NCBI RefSeq assembly: GCF_030657335.1
Contig: NZ_CP131039.1
Location: 2,744,501-2,808,500, forward strand
DNA from: Croceibacterium aestuarii
GTDB taxonomy: Bacteria; Pseudomonadota; Alphaproteobacteria; Sphingomonadales; Sphingomonadaceae
Direction of reading: 5' to 3'
DNA length: 64,000 bases
Below the pieces are notes generated by a model. That model made no database searches. It saw only the letters and a list, made by a program, of their open reading frames with translations, and was not told where the DNA came from. Of this stretch, positions 42,741 to 52,193 are shown in pieces (positions within the stretch are counted from its first letter, which is position 1; every line of letters starts with the position of its first letter). The position numbers and the translations under genes were made by a program.

Positions 42741-43121
42741 GTGCATCCGATTGTGCTCCCATTCCCCCCGTCCAGCCTATCCGGCCACGCGAAGGGGCAC
42801 TGGCGCGCGAAATCCGGGCCGACTGCGAAGCATCGCGCGTGGGCCCGCGATGCCACGCTAGCTGCCCGTCCGATCATTCCGACCGAAGGCGATATCGCCA
42901 TGCACATTCACTTCGTGCCGCCCGACCGACGCGGTGACCGATGCAACTTCTGGAATCGCTGCAAGCCGTACATCGACGGCATTGCGGAAGCGCTCGGCAT
43001 CAACGACGCGCGGTTCCTGCCATCCATGTCATTCGCGCAACCGGAGAAGCCGGGGCGTGTCGAGGTGACTATCGGGCGAGCCGGAGAAGTGCTGCGGCCG
43101 GCGCTGGGGGCGGCACAATGA
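42741..43121 (+). CDS. RusA-like Holliday junction resolvase family protein
   Basis: 126 residues from GTG 42741. A RusA-like core has MHIHFVPPDRRGDRCNFWNRCKPYIDGIAEALGINDARF, where an Asp-rich loop is expected; the pattern is close but not exact (DRCN rather than DxDN). The role would be cutting branched phage DNA. It is followed by the helicase-methyltransferase gene with an ATGA overlap. Confidence 0.65.
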   Translation: MHPIVLPFPPSSLSGHAKGHWRAKSGPTAKHRAWARDATLAARPIIPTEGDIAMHIHFVPPDRRGDRCNFWNRCKPYIDGIAEALGINDARFLPSMSFAQPEKPGRVEVTIGRAGEVLRPALGAAQ

Positions 43122-45742
43122 ACGCGCCCACATCCTATCTCGACTTCGTCGCCGCCAAGGCAGTTGCCGCTCCGAAGCAAGGATTTGCGATCGAAGCCGG
43201 TGAGGTGAACCCGATCCTTCATCGCCATCAGCCGGTCCTAGTGAAGTGGCTGGTCGAAGGCGGGCGCCGCGCGCTGTTCGCAAACTTCGGCCTCGGCAAG
43301 ACGATGATTCAGCTCGAGGCGATGCGCCTCGTCGCTGAGGCTGTGCACGCCCGCGACGGCGGCGAATGGCCGGCGTGTTTGATCGTCATCCCGCTCACAG
43401 TGGTGACCGAGTTCAAGCGCGATGCGGCCAAGCTCGGCATTCCGGTGTGCTTCGTGCGCACCACGGACGAGATCCTCACGGCGCGCGGGGTCGAGGGTTT
43501 CCGCGGCATCTTCCTGACCAATTACGAGAGCGTGCGCGAGGGGAAGATCGACACGTCGATACTCACCGGCGTCTCGCTCGACGAGGCGAGTTGTCTGCGC
43601 GGCTTCGGCGGCACGAAGACCTTCCGCGAGTTCATGGCGCAACTCGCCGGCGACGACCGGCGCGGCGATGCGACGATCAAGGGCGAAGGCATCCCATTCC
43701 GCTTCGTCGCTACCGCCACGCCGAGCCCGAACGAGTATGTCGAGCTGCTCGCCTATGCCGCGTTCCTGGGCGTGATGGACGTGGGGCAGGCCAAGACCCG
43801 GTTCTTCAAGCGCAACAGCGAGAAGGCCGATCAGCTCACGATCCACCCGCACAAGGAAGACGAGTTTTGGCTTTGGGTGAACAGCTGGGGCGCATTCATC
43901 CAGCGGCCGAGCGACCTTGGCTTTTCAGACGATGGCTACGACCTGCCGCCGCTCGACGTGCGCTGGCATGAAGTTCCGAGCGATCACTCGCGCGCCGGCG
44001 CCGAAAAGGACGGGCAGCAGCGGTTACTCAAGACCGACGCGATCGGCGTCGTCTCTGCCGCGGCCGAGAAACGCGAGAGTTTGCCAGGCCGGGTCGAGAA
44101 GTTGCTCGAGCTCCGCGCCGAGGATCCCGATGCGCACCGGCTTATCTGGCACGACCTCGAGGCCGAGCGTCACGCGATCGAAGCGGCGGTGCCGGGTGTC
44201 GCATCTGTTTACGGCGCACAGCCCCTCGACGAGCGCGAACAGACCATCCTCGCGTTCAGCGACGGCGAGGTTCAGGAGCTTGCAGCCAAACCGGTGCTCG
44301 CCGGCAGTGGCTGCAACTTCCAGCGTCACTGCGCCTGGTCGATATTCCTCGGCGTCGGGTTCAAGTTCAACGACTTCATCCAGGCCATTCACCGGGTTCA
44401 GCGCTTCCAACAGACGAAGCGCGTTCGGATCGACCTGATCCACTCCGAGGCGGAGCGCAGCGTGAAGGACGTGCTGCTGGGCAAGTGGAAGCGGCACGAC
44501 GAGATGTGCGCCCGCATGAGCGAGATCATCCGGCGCTACGGGCTCGGCCTCGAAGGCGCAAAGGACGTCCTGGCCCGCTCAAGCGAGGATGGGAGCGGAG
44601 CGGCTTGCGAGGAAGGGCCGGATTGGAAAGTCTGGCGCAACGACACCGTTCTGCAGACGGCGCAGCTGCCCGAGAGCAGCGTCGGCCTGATCGTCACCAG
44701 CGTGCCGTTCTCGACGCAGTACGAATACACGCCGAGCTACAACGATTTCGGCCACAGCGACGACAACGGGCATTTCTTCCGGCAGATGGACTACCTCTCG
44801 CCCGAATTGCTGCGGGTGCTGAAACCTGGCCGCAAGCTCTACGTCCACGTGAAGGACCGGACCCGGCCTGGCGGGCTCGAGGGCGTGGGTTTTCAGACGG
44901 TCGATCCATTCCACGCCGACTGCATCCAGCACTACCGGCGCCACGGGTTCTACTACATGGGCATGATCACCGTCGAAACCGACGTGGTCAGGGAGAACAA
45001 CCAGACCTACCGGCTCGGATGGAGCGAGAAGTGCAAGGACGGCAGCCGCATGTCGGTCGGAATGCCGGAATACGTCCTGATCTTCCGCAAGGCGCCGACT
45101 GACAACAGCGATGGTTACGCCGACGATCCTGTGGTGCACGACAAGACCGACTATCCCCGCGGCCGCTGGCAGACAGATGCCCACGCCAAATGGCGCAGCA
45201 GCGGCGACCGGCTCCTTGGACCTGAGGATTTCCGCGGGCTCGACGCCAAGGGCATCTTCCGCAAGTGGCGCGAGCACTCGACGTCGAGCGTCTACGACTA
45301 CGAGAGCCACGTCGCGATCGCTCAGTCGCTCGACGAGGCGAAAAGCCTGCCCCCCGGCTTCGCTCTTCTCCCGCCGCATGCATGGCACCCCGAGGTGTGG
45401 AGCGATGTAGCGCGCATGCGCACGCTCAACGGCGAGCAGGCGGCCAAGGGACGCGAGATGCACCTGTGCCCGCTGCAGTTCGATATCGTCGACCGGATTA
45501 TCGAGTTCGACAGCAACCCCGGCGACGTAGTCTACGACCCGTTCGGCGGGCTGATGACGGTTCCTCTGCGCGCCGTGATGAAGGGCCGCGTCGGTTGGGC
45601 CAGCGAGCTCAACCCGGGCTATTTCGCGGACGGGGTGCGCATCCTTCGCGAGAACGACGCGAAGCGCAGCGCACCGACGCTGTTTGACCTGATCGATGCT
45701 GGTACGCGTGAATCGGCCGATACCGAAGTGGAGGCCGCTTAA
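43118..45742 (+). CDS. Fused SNF2-type helicase and DNA methyltransferase
   Basis: 874 residues. Helicase half (about 1-480): FGLGKTMIQLEA Walker A, DEAS box, TATPSPNEY motif III, IQAIHRVQRFQQ motif VI. Methyltransferase half (about 500-860): TSVPFSTQYEY (motif IV, SxPF/Y variant) and DPFGGLMTVPLRAVMKGRVGWASELNPGYF (AdoMet-binding motif I with a FGG loop), so probably an N6-adenine or N4-cytosine enzyme of beta type. No restriction subunit is found beside it, so the phage may use it to protect its own DNA. Confidence 0.88.
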   Translation: MNAPTSYLDFVAAKAVAAPKQGFAIEAGEVNPILHRHQPVLVKWLVEGGRRALFANFGLGKTMIQLEAMRLVAEAVHARDGGEWPACLIVIPLTVVTEFKRDAAKLGIPVCFVRTTDEILTARGVEGFRGIFLTNYESVREGKIDTSILTGVSLDEASCLRGFGGTKTFREFMAQLAGDDRRGDATIKGEGIPFRFVATATPSPNEYVELLAYAAFLGVMDVGQAKTRFFKRNSEKADQLTIHPHKEDEFWLWVNSWGAFIQRPSDLGFSDDGYDLPPLDVRWHEVPSDHSRAGAEKDGQQRLLKTDAIGVVSAAAEKRESLPGRVEKLLELRAEDPDAHRLIWHDLEAERHAIEAAVPGVASVYGAQPLDEREQTILAFSDGEVQELAAKPVLAGSGCNFQRHCAWSIFLGVGFKFNDFIQAIHRVQRFQQTKRVRIDLIHSEAERSVKDVLLGKWKRHDEMCARMSEIIRRYGLGLEGAKDVLARSSEDGSGAACEEGPDWKVWRNDTVLQTAQLPESSVGLIVTSVPFSTQYEYTPSYNDFGHSDDNGHFFRQMDYLSPELLRVLKPGRKLYVHVKDRTRPGGLEGVGFQTVDPFHADCIQHYRRHGFYYMGMITVETDVVRENNQTYRLGWSEKCKDGSRMSVGMPEYVLIFRKAPTDNSDGYADDPVVHDKTDYPRGRWQTDAHAKWRSSGDRLLGPEDFRGLDAKGIFRKWREHSTSSVYDYESHVAIAQSLDEAKSLPPGFALLPPHAWHPEVWSDVARMRTLNGEQAAKGREMHLCPLQFDIVDRIIEFDSNPGDVVYDPFGGLMTVPLRAVMKGRVGWASELNPGYFADGVRILRENDAKRSAPTLFDLIDAGTRESADTEVEAA

Positions 45743-46164
45743 TGTCTCCCTACAGCGCCGCAGCATACAACCGGCACAAGGTCTACAAACTCCTCTGCCG
45801 AGCGGCCGACAAGGACCGTCCATGCCCTACGAACAACGATATTGCCGCGGATGCGGGCTTCAACAGCCCGGCAACGTCTTCACGCATTATCTCCGACCTG
45901 GAGAACGCGGGCCTGATCGAGGTGAGACGAGAGGCGAACGGGCGTAAAATCCGCATTTGCGACACTGGGCAGACGATCGCTACGCGGCCCCACTCAACGC
46001 CGTCCCGACTGCCTCGTTTTCGCCCGAAGGCTGAGGAAATAGTCGAGTTGCGCCAGGACGCGGCGGAACGACGCCGCACCTATGAGCTCGAAATGCTCCG
46101 TGAAGAGCAGCGCCGCTACGCCTTGCCGCGCATGAGTAAGCCGCTTTCGGATATGCCGGCATGA
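45742..46164 (+). CDS. Winged-helix phage protein (replication module)
   Basis: 140 residues, starting in a TAATG overlap. An N-terminal winged helix (RHKVYKLLCRAADKDRPCPTNNDIAADAGFNSPATSSRIISDLENAGLIEVRR) has the MarR-like or replication-protein look. The C-terminal helical tail is Arg/Glu-rich. It probably binds the phage origin or acts as a regulator. Confidence 0.7.
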   Translation: MSPYSAAAYNRHKVYKLLCRAADKDRPCPTNNDIAADAGFNSPATSSRIISDLENAGLIEVRREANGRKIRICDTGQTIATRPHSTPSRLPRFRPKAEEIVELRQDAAERRRTYELEMLREEQRRYALPRMSKPLSDMPA

Positions 46165-46537
46165 ACCATCCCATCGCCCGCTACAGCGATCTGTGGTTCC
46201 GCATGAACGCGCCGCGAGCCGAAGAGCTGCTGCTCGATCTTGCGCGGGGCTGGCAGCCGCCTTTGCCGACATCGGCCGAACTCGATGAAATTCACCGCGA
46301 GGCGATGCGCGCGATCGCCATCCTGCCCGATCCTTACGAATACGCGATGCAGTTGCCGCCCGAGCTCGCCGACGAACTGAGGCAGGCGTTCAAGTCGAAG
46401 AAGAACGAGCACAGCGGAGAATGGCGCATCAGTGGGCCTTTCATGGACGATTGCTTCGCCTGGGGCCTGTGTACCAGTGACGGCTTCCTGGGGACCTTTG
46501 GCATCGCCGTGCGGCGCGAAATCATGGCGGACGAGGA

Positions 46538-46541
<4 letters not shown>
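46161..46541 (+). CDS. Hypothetical phage protein
   Basis: 126 residues with ATGA overlap at both ends. An N-terminal helical segment (RAEELLLDLARGWQPPLPTSAELDEIHREAMRAIAILP) precedes a compact end (EWRISGPFMDDCFAWGLCTSDGFLG). No family recognised. It lies between two replication-type genes. Confidence 0.55.
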
Positions 46542-47482
<941 letters not shown>

Positions 47483-47832
47483 CGAGATCGTCCCTCAACT
47501 AGCAGCTTGCCTTGCGCTCGTGAGGCCGGTCAGCATGTCCGAGGATGCCGCGGCCGAGTGGCTCACCGTCGCCGCTGCGGAACTCGCAGGCTACCAGCGG
47601 GCGCTTGTTCTCGCCGGGCTCACCGATGCCCGGAAGCGGTGCACATACCACGGGCAGATCGTGCCCCACGTCATCAACTGGATGGAGGAAGCTACGCCAT
47701 GGCGCCTCGGTAAACCGCTCGCTCGGCAGCTGTCGGCGTCGGACCGGCAGGACCTTCCGCCGCCCTCGGTGCAAGGGTTGATCGCCAGTGCCACACGATC
47801 ACTTGCCGCGAATGGACGAGGCTCGAACCGCG

Positions 47833-48015
47833 ATGGCTGACAATCCGCCCCGCAATCCCGGTGAGGACCTGGTCGCGTACCGCAATCGCTGCCTTCGAGC
47901 GCGCGGCCGAAACGACGTGCGCTGGCGCTACAACGGGCGCGGCGGGACCGAGCTTGTGGACGTTCACGTCTCACGAAATCCGAACCTACGGCCCGATGGG
48001 GAGACGCTGCTATGA
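47833..48015 (+). CDS. Small hypothetical phage protein
   Basis: 60 residues from ATG 47833. The start lies 8 nt inside the preceding gene. Basic, with DLVAYRNRCLRARGRNDVRWRYNGRGG and a beta-strand end. The stop overlaps the next start by 4 nt. Confidence 0.5.
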   Translation: MADNPPRNPGEDLVAYRNRCLRARGRNDVRWRYNGRGGTELVDVHVSRNPNLRPDGETLL

Positions 48016-48224
48016 TCCCGAACGCCGAATGCGGAACCTGCGCGTTCTGGAACCTCGCCCCACTCGTGAAGCGCGCCGATGGCATCGCGGTCGGCGAGTG
48101 CCGCGGCCTCGCGCCGAAGCTGATCCAGACCGCCGACATGCGCCAGCACGCCAGCTTCCCGCTGATGCGCCAGGGCGAGTGGTGCGGGGAGCATGCGACG
48201 ATTGCGGAAGGAGAAATCCAGTGA
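48012..48224 (+). CDS. Small zinc-binding-like phage protein
   Basis: 70 residues. ECGTCAFWNLAP, VGECRGLAPK and GEWCGEH give CxxC plus two further cysteines, a likely zinc site. ATGA and GTGA overlaps on both sides. No family named. Confidence 0.6.
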   Translation: MIPNAECGTCAFWNLAPLVKRADGIAVGECRGLAPKLIQTADMRQHASFPLMRQGEWCGEHATIAEGEIQ

Positions 48225-48466
48225 CCGAAGCGATGATAGTTCGTCCCGCCCCTGGCCCCGTCAACGTCCTCGCATGGGAGGCAATCTCGAGCATGCCTGA
48301 GGATTGCCGCGATGGCCGGCCGGTGCTGCTGTGGTTCGATGACGGGCATCCCGAGCTTTGCTCGTGGGAGGGTGATTGGCTCGACGCAGTTGGCCGCAAG
48401 GTTGCGCATGTGACGCACTGGGCCGATGTTACCGGGCCTGGAGGTGAAACGTGTCTGGGCCACTGA
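48221..48466 (+). CDS. DUF551-like small phage protein
   Basis: 81 residues from GTG 48221. WEAISSMPEDCRDGRPVLLWFDDGHPELCSWEGDWLDAVGRKVAHVTHWADV has the pattern of DUF551 (W-x-P-x-D ... THW). It overlaps the small terminase gene by 16 nt. Role unknown. Confidence 0.6.
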   Translation: MTEAMIVRPAPGPVNVLAWEAISSMPEDCRDGRPVLLWFDDGHPELCSWEGDWLDAVGRKVAHVTHWADVTGPGGETCLGH

Positions 48467-49071
48467 AGAACGCGCGCCATGAACGCTTTGCACAGGAGTT
48501 GGCGAAAGGGAAATCTGCGTGTGACGCTTATACAGCCGCGGGGTACAAGGAAAGCCGCTCGGCCGCCTCACGCCTATCAACAAATGTGAACATCGCGCGA
48601 CGGGTGAAGGATCTGGTGGAAAGTGGCGCGAACAAGGCGGAAATCGACATTGCCCGCGTTCTGAAGGAGCTTGCCCGCCTTGGCACGTCCGACATTCGGA
48701 AGCTATTCGATGAAAGTGGGAGCCTGCTCGCAATCACCGATCTGGACGACGAGACCGCAGCGGCCGTGGCTTCGGTCGAGGTTGTGACGCGTACCCTTCC
48801 CGGCGAGTCGGATGACGAGCTTGACCCGCAGCCGCATGGTGGCGCGCTGGCCCGCAGGCGCAATGCCAAGGTGGAATACGTCCACAAGCTGAAGTTCTGG
48901 GACAAGAATAGCGCTTTGGAGAAGATCGCGAAGCATCTAGGTATGTTCATTGACCGTCACGAACACACCGGCCGCAACGGCGGCCCGATCCAAACCGAAG
49001 ATCGCACCACAGCGTCCCTCATCGAGGAAGCCAAGCGCCTTGGCATCGATCCCCAAACTCTCGGACTCTAA
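48451..49071 (+). CDS. terS: Terminase small subunit
   Basis: 206 residues from GTG 48451. The N-terminal half matches the terminase small-subunit helix-turn-helix region (NARHERFAQELAKGKSACDAYTAAGYKESRSAASRLSTNVNIARRVKDL). It recognises the packaging site on phage DNA and recruits the large subunit. It overlaps no large-subunit start in the preferred call. Confidence 0.9.
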   Translation: MSGPLKNARHERFAQELAKGKSACDAYTAAGYKESRSAASRLSTNVNIARRVKDLVESGANKAEIDIARVLKELARLGTSDIRKLFDESGSLLAITDLDDETAAAVASVEVVTRTLPGESDDELDPQPHGGALARRRNAKVEYVHKLKFWDKNSALEKIAKHLGMFIDRHEHTGRNGGPIQTEDRTTASLIEEAKRLGIDPQTLGL

Positions 49072-49087
49072 CGACCGTGCCGCGCGC

Positions 49088-50545
49088 ATGTCCCTGCTTG
49101 CCGGGGTGGTGGCGCACAGGAAGCGTGCCGCACTGGCACCGGAAGGCAAGCTGCTCGATTTCACGCGCTGGTACTTCCCAGAGCGCGAGGGGATGGACTT
49201 CATCGAAGGGCCACACCATCGGGTCATAGGAGAGACGCTCGACCGTGTTCTGGCCGGGGAGATCACGCGGCTGATTATCACCCTTCCGCCGGGCTACACG
49301 AAGACCGAGGCCGCGGTCGTCAATTTCATCGCCAAGGGCTTCCACATCAATCCGAAAGCCCGGTTCATTCACGCCACGTTTTCCGACGATCTGGCGCGAG
49401 AGAACAGCGACAAGGTCAAGTCGCTCATCGCCCTGGAAAGCTACCAGTCGATCAAGGAGGTCGGCATTCGGCACGACAGCAGCGCGAAGGATCGATGGAA
49501 AACGACCGAGGGCGGCGGTGTTCTGGCGAAGGCTGCGGGCGGGCCTATCACCGGCTTTCGTGCGGGCTACATGGACCGAACGATCTTCACCGGGGCGCTG
49601 GTGATCGACGATCCGCTCAAGCCCGACGATGCGTTCTCCCCAGCCAAGCGCAAGACCGTGAACCAGCGCGCGACGAACACGTTTCGCTCGCGCTTGGCGC
49701 ATGAACGGGTGCCGATCATCGTCATCATGCAGCGGCTTCACGCGGACGATTTTGCCGGGCACCTGCTCACCGGAGGCTCGGGCGAGAAGTGGCACCACCT
49801 GAACCTGCCCGTGGTCATCAACAATTCCGACGATTACCCGGTCGAATGGACGTACGGCATCCCGATTGAACACAACCTGCCGGACGGCCCGCTGTGGAAA
49901 GAAAAGCACAACGAACGCGAGATCGAAGTGCTCAAGGCCGATGCCTACACCTTCGCCAGCCAATACATGCAGCGCCCCGTCTCAATCGAAGGCGCGCTGT
50001 TCGACATGGACGGGTTCAAGTGGTGGCACGAGCTGCCGCCGATCGAGTGGTATTCGATATACGCCGACACGGCCCAGAAGACTGCCGAGCGCAACGACTT
50101 TTCGGTCATTCAGCTATGGGGCAAGGCAGAGACCGGGATCTACCTCGTCGACCAGGTGCGGGGCAAATGGGAAGCACCGCAGCTAGACGACATGGCGCTC
50201 GCATTCTGGGCCAAACACAAGGGCAAGCACGTTCGCGGCTTCAACGTCGAGGACAAGGCGTCGGGCACGGGGCTTATCCAGTCTCTGCGCAAGAAGGGCG
50301 TCCCCGTCATCGGCATCCCGCGCGACCGCGACAAATATACCCGGGGCCTCGACGCCGCGCCGTGGATCGCGACGGGCATGGTTCACCTGCCGGCCGATAT
50401 GGACGGGGTGACCGTTCCGCTCCGCGCTGAGTTGCAGATGTTCGACGGTCTCGGCACCGGCCATGACGACCAGGTCGATCCGCTCATGGATGCGATTGCC
50501 GATATGCTCGCGGAGACCAACGCGAAGGCGGGCTGGTTCCTCTGA
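49088..50545 (+). CDS. terL: Terminase large subunit
   Basis: 485 residues from ATG 49088. The ATPase part has LPPGYTKTEAAVVNFIAKGF (Walker A variant), ALVIDDPLKPDDAFSPAKR (Walker B) and the nuclease half has YADTAQKTAERNDFSVIQLW, GTGHDDQVDPLMDAIADML. It packages DNA into proheads. In-frame codons extend to 48950 but overlap the small subunit by 122 nt and are unconserved-looking. Confidence 0.93.
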   Translation: MSLLAGVVAHRKRAALAPEGKLLDFTRWYFPEREGMDFIEGPHHRVIGETLDRVLAGEITRLIITLPPGYTKTEAAVVNFIAKGFHINPKARFIHATFSDDLARENSDKVKSLIALESYQSIKEVGIRHDSSAKDRWKTTEGGGVLAKAAGGPITGFRAGYMDRTIFTGALVIDDPLKPDDAFSPAKRKTVNQRATNTFRSRLAHERVPIIVIMQRLHADDFAGHLLTGGSGEKWHHLNLPVVINNSDDYPVEWTYGIPIEHNLPDGPLWKEKHNEREIEVLKADAYTFASQYMQRPVSIEGALFDMDGFKWWHELPPIEWYSIYADTAQKTAERNDFSVIQLWGKAETGIYLVDQVRGKWEAPQLDDMALAFWAKHKGKHVRGFNVEDKASGTGLIQSLRKKGVPVIGIPRDRDKYTRGLDAAPWIATGMVHLPADMDGVTVPLRAELQMFDGLGTGHDDQVDPLMDAIADMLAETNAKAGWFL

Positions 50546-50590
50546 CGCAACATAATTGCGCGGCGCTGCAATATCGCGTAACTATCTGGC

Positions 50591-51979
50591 ATGTCCACGC
50601 ACGGAACCCTGCTCGGCAATGCGTACGACCGCTCGCGCGAATTGCTCCGGCGCTTCTTTCCCTTCGCCTACACCATGAGCACGAAGCACGACTACGCGAA
50701 GGACTACGGGTGGCCTGAAGAGCTCGGTTTCGAGCAGTTCTACCGGCTCTACACCCGCTCCGGTCTCGCTGCTGCTGCTGTGGACAAGACCATCGGCAAG
50801 ACGTGGCAGACCATGCCCGCGCTCTGGGAAAGCGAGGAACCTGCCGAAAGCCCGGCAGAGGCCGCGATCCGCAAGCACTTCGCGCGGCGCAAAATCTGGC
50901 GCCAGCTCATGGAGGCCGACCGGCGTTCGATGGTGGGCGAGTATGCCGGCGCGATCATCCTGCTGCGCGACGGCAAGGATCTGGCCGAGCCGGTAGACCG
51001 GGTAGCGCGCGGTATCGAGAACGTGGTCGGCATCATTCCGGCGTGGCAGGGCCAGCTGACCGTCGCGGAATGGGACACCGAGCGGCAGAGCGAGACTTAC
51101 GGCGAGCCCATGTGGTTCCAGTTCGACGAACAGGCCGTGGGCAACCCTGCGAGCACGAACAACAGCCAGCTTCGCATTCACCGCGACCGCATGCTGATTT
51201 TCTCGGACGATGGGACGCTCAACTGCCGTTCCGCGCTTGAGCCGGGCTACAACGACGTGTCCGACGCGGAGAAGATCAAGGGCGCGGGCGGCGAAGGGTT
51301 CTGGAAGTCCTCGCGCGGCGCGCCTGTTGTGGAGACGAAGGAGGGCACATCCCTTCAGGATATCATGCGCGGGATGGGAGTGGCGACGCAGCAAGAAGCT
51401 CGCGATGAGCTGAACCAGAAGGCTGCAGATTTCCAGGCGGGATTCGATAACTTTCTCATGCTCGGTGGCTTCTCGGCTAAACCGATGACGATCACGCTCC
51501 CCCAGCCCAAGGAGTTCTGGGAGCCGTGCGTCCAGTCGTTCGCGGCTTCGATGGGCATCCCGTTCAAGGTGCTCGTGGGCAACATCACCGGCGAGCGCGC
51601 CAGCACCGAGGATGCGCAGGAGTGGGCGCAGACGAACATGTCGCGGCGCGAGAACCGCGTCCTTCCGATTCTGTACGAGTTCGTCGAGCGCCTTGTGGCA
51701 TGGGGCGTGCTCGAAAAGCGCGACTGGACGATAGGTTGGGATTCGCTGCTCGAAGATAGCCCCGACGACAAGCTCGGCCGGGCCAAGACCATGGCTGATA
51801 TCAACAGCTCGCTCAGCAATGAGCCAGCCTTCCTGCCCGACGAAATCCGCGAGGCTGCTGGGTTCAAGCCCGCCGATGAGATCGATGGCTGGGACGAGTT
51901 CCTGGCCGAGCGCGAGGACCGTATGCGCCGCGCCGCCGAAGATGGGACTAGTGCGCCAACCGATGAGGTGACCGAATAA
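50591..51979 (+). CDS. Portal protein, DUF1073 (HI1409-like) family
   Basis: 462 residues. The portal core has FYRLYTRSGLAAAAVDKTIGKTW, MVGEYAGAIILLRDG, QSFAASMGIPFKVLVGNITGERASTEDAQEWAQTNMSRRENRVLPILYEFVE. It forms the ring that DNA passes through. TAATG overlap with the next gene. Confidence 0.9.
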   Translation: MSTHGTLLGNAYDRSRELLRRFFPFAYTMSTKHDYAKDYGWPEELGFEQFYRLYTRSGLAAAAVDKTIGKTWQTMPALWESEEPAESPAEAAIRKHFARRKIWRQLMEADRRSMVGEYAGAIILLRDGKDLAEPVDRVARGIENVVGIIPAWQGQLTVAEWDTERQSETYGEPMWFQFDEQAVGNPASTNNSQLRIHRDRMLIFSDDGTLNCRSALEPGYNDVSDAEKIKGAGGEGFWKSSRGAPVVETKEGTSLQDIMRGMGVATQQEARDELNQKAADFQAGFDNFLMLGGFSAKPMTITLPQPKEFWEPCVQSFAASMGIPFKVLVGNITGERASTEDAQEWAQTNMSRRENRVLPILYEFVERLVAWGVLEKRDWTIGWDSLLEDSPDDKLGRAKTMADINSSLSNEPAFLPDEIREAAGFKPADEIDGWDEFLAEREDRMRRAAEDGTSAPTDEVTE

Positions 51980-52182
51980 TGCCTGCGCCAGATGGAGACC
52001 AGACCGGCAACGCGCGCTTTCGCAAGCATTGGAGCGGGCGGCTGATCTTGCAAGTCGAGTACGAGCGCTTCCGCGATGAAGCCTTAGGTGGCTCCGTTCT
52101 CGCGTGGCGCGATGCGACCGACCATGACCTCTATCGCACCCGCTGGATGCGTAAACACCGTGGCCTAGAGCCTCTGATCTGA
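51979..52182 (+). CDS. Small hypothetical head-module protein
   Basis: 67 residues. FRKHWSGRLILQVEYERFRDEALGGSVLAWRDATDHDLYRTRWMRKHRGL is a compact, positively charged protein found between portal and protease genes in this type of phage. The role is unknown. Confidence 0.65.
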   Translation: MPAPDGDQTGNARFRKHWSGRLILQVEYERFRDEALGGSVLAWRDATDHDLYRTRWMRKHRGLEPLI

Positions 52183-52193
52183 AAGGACTGATC

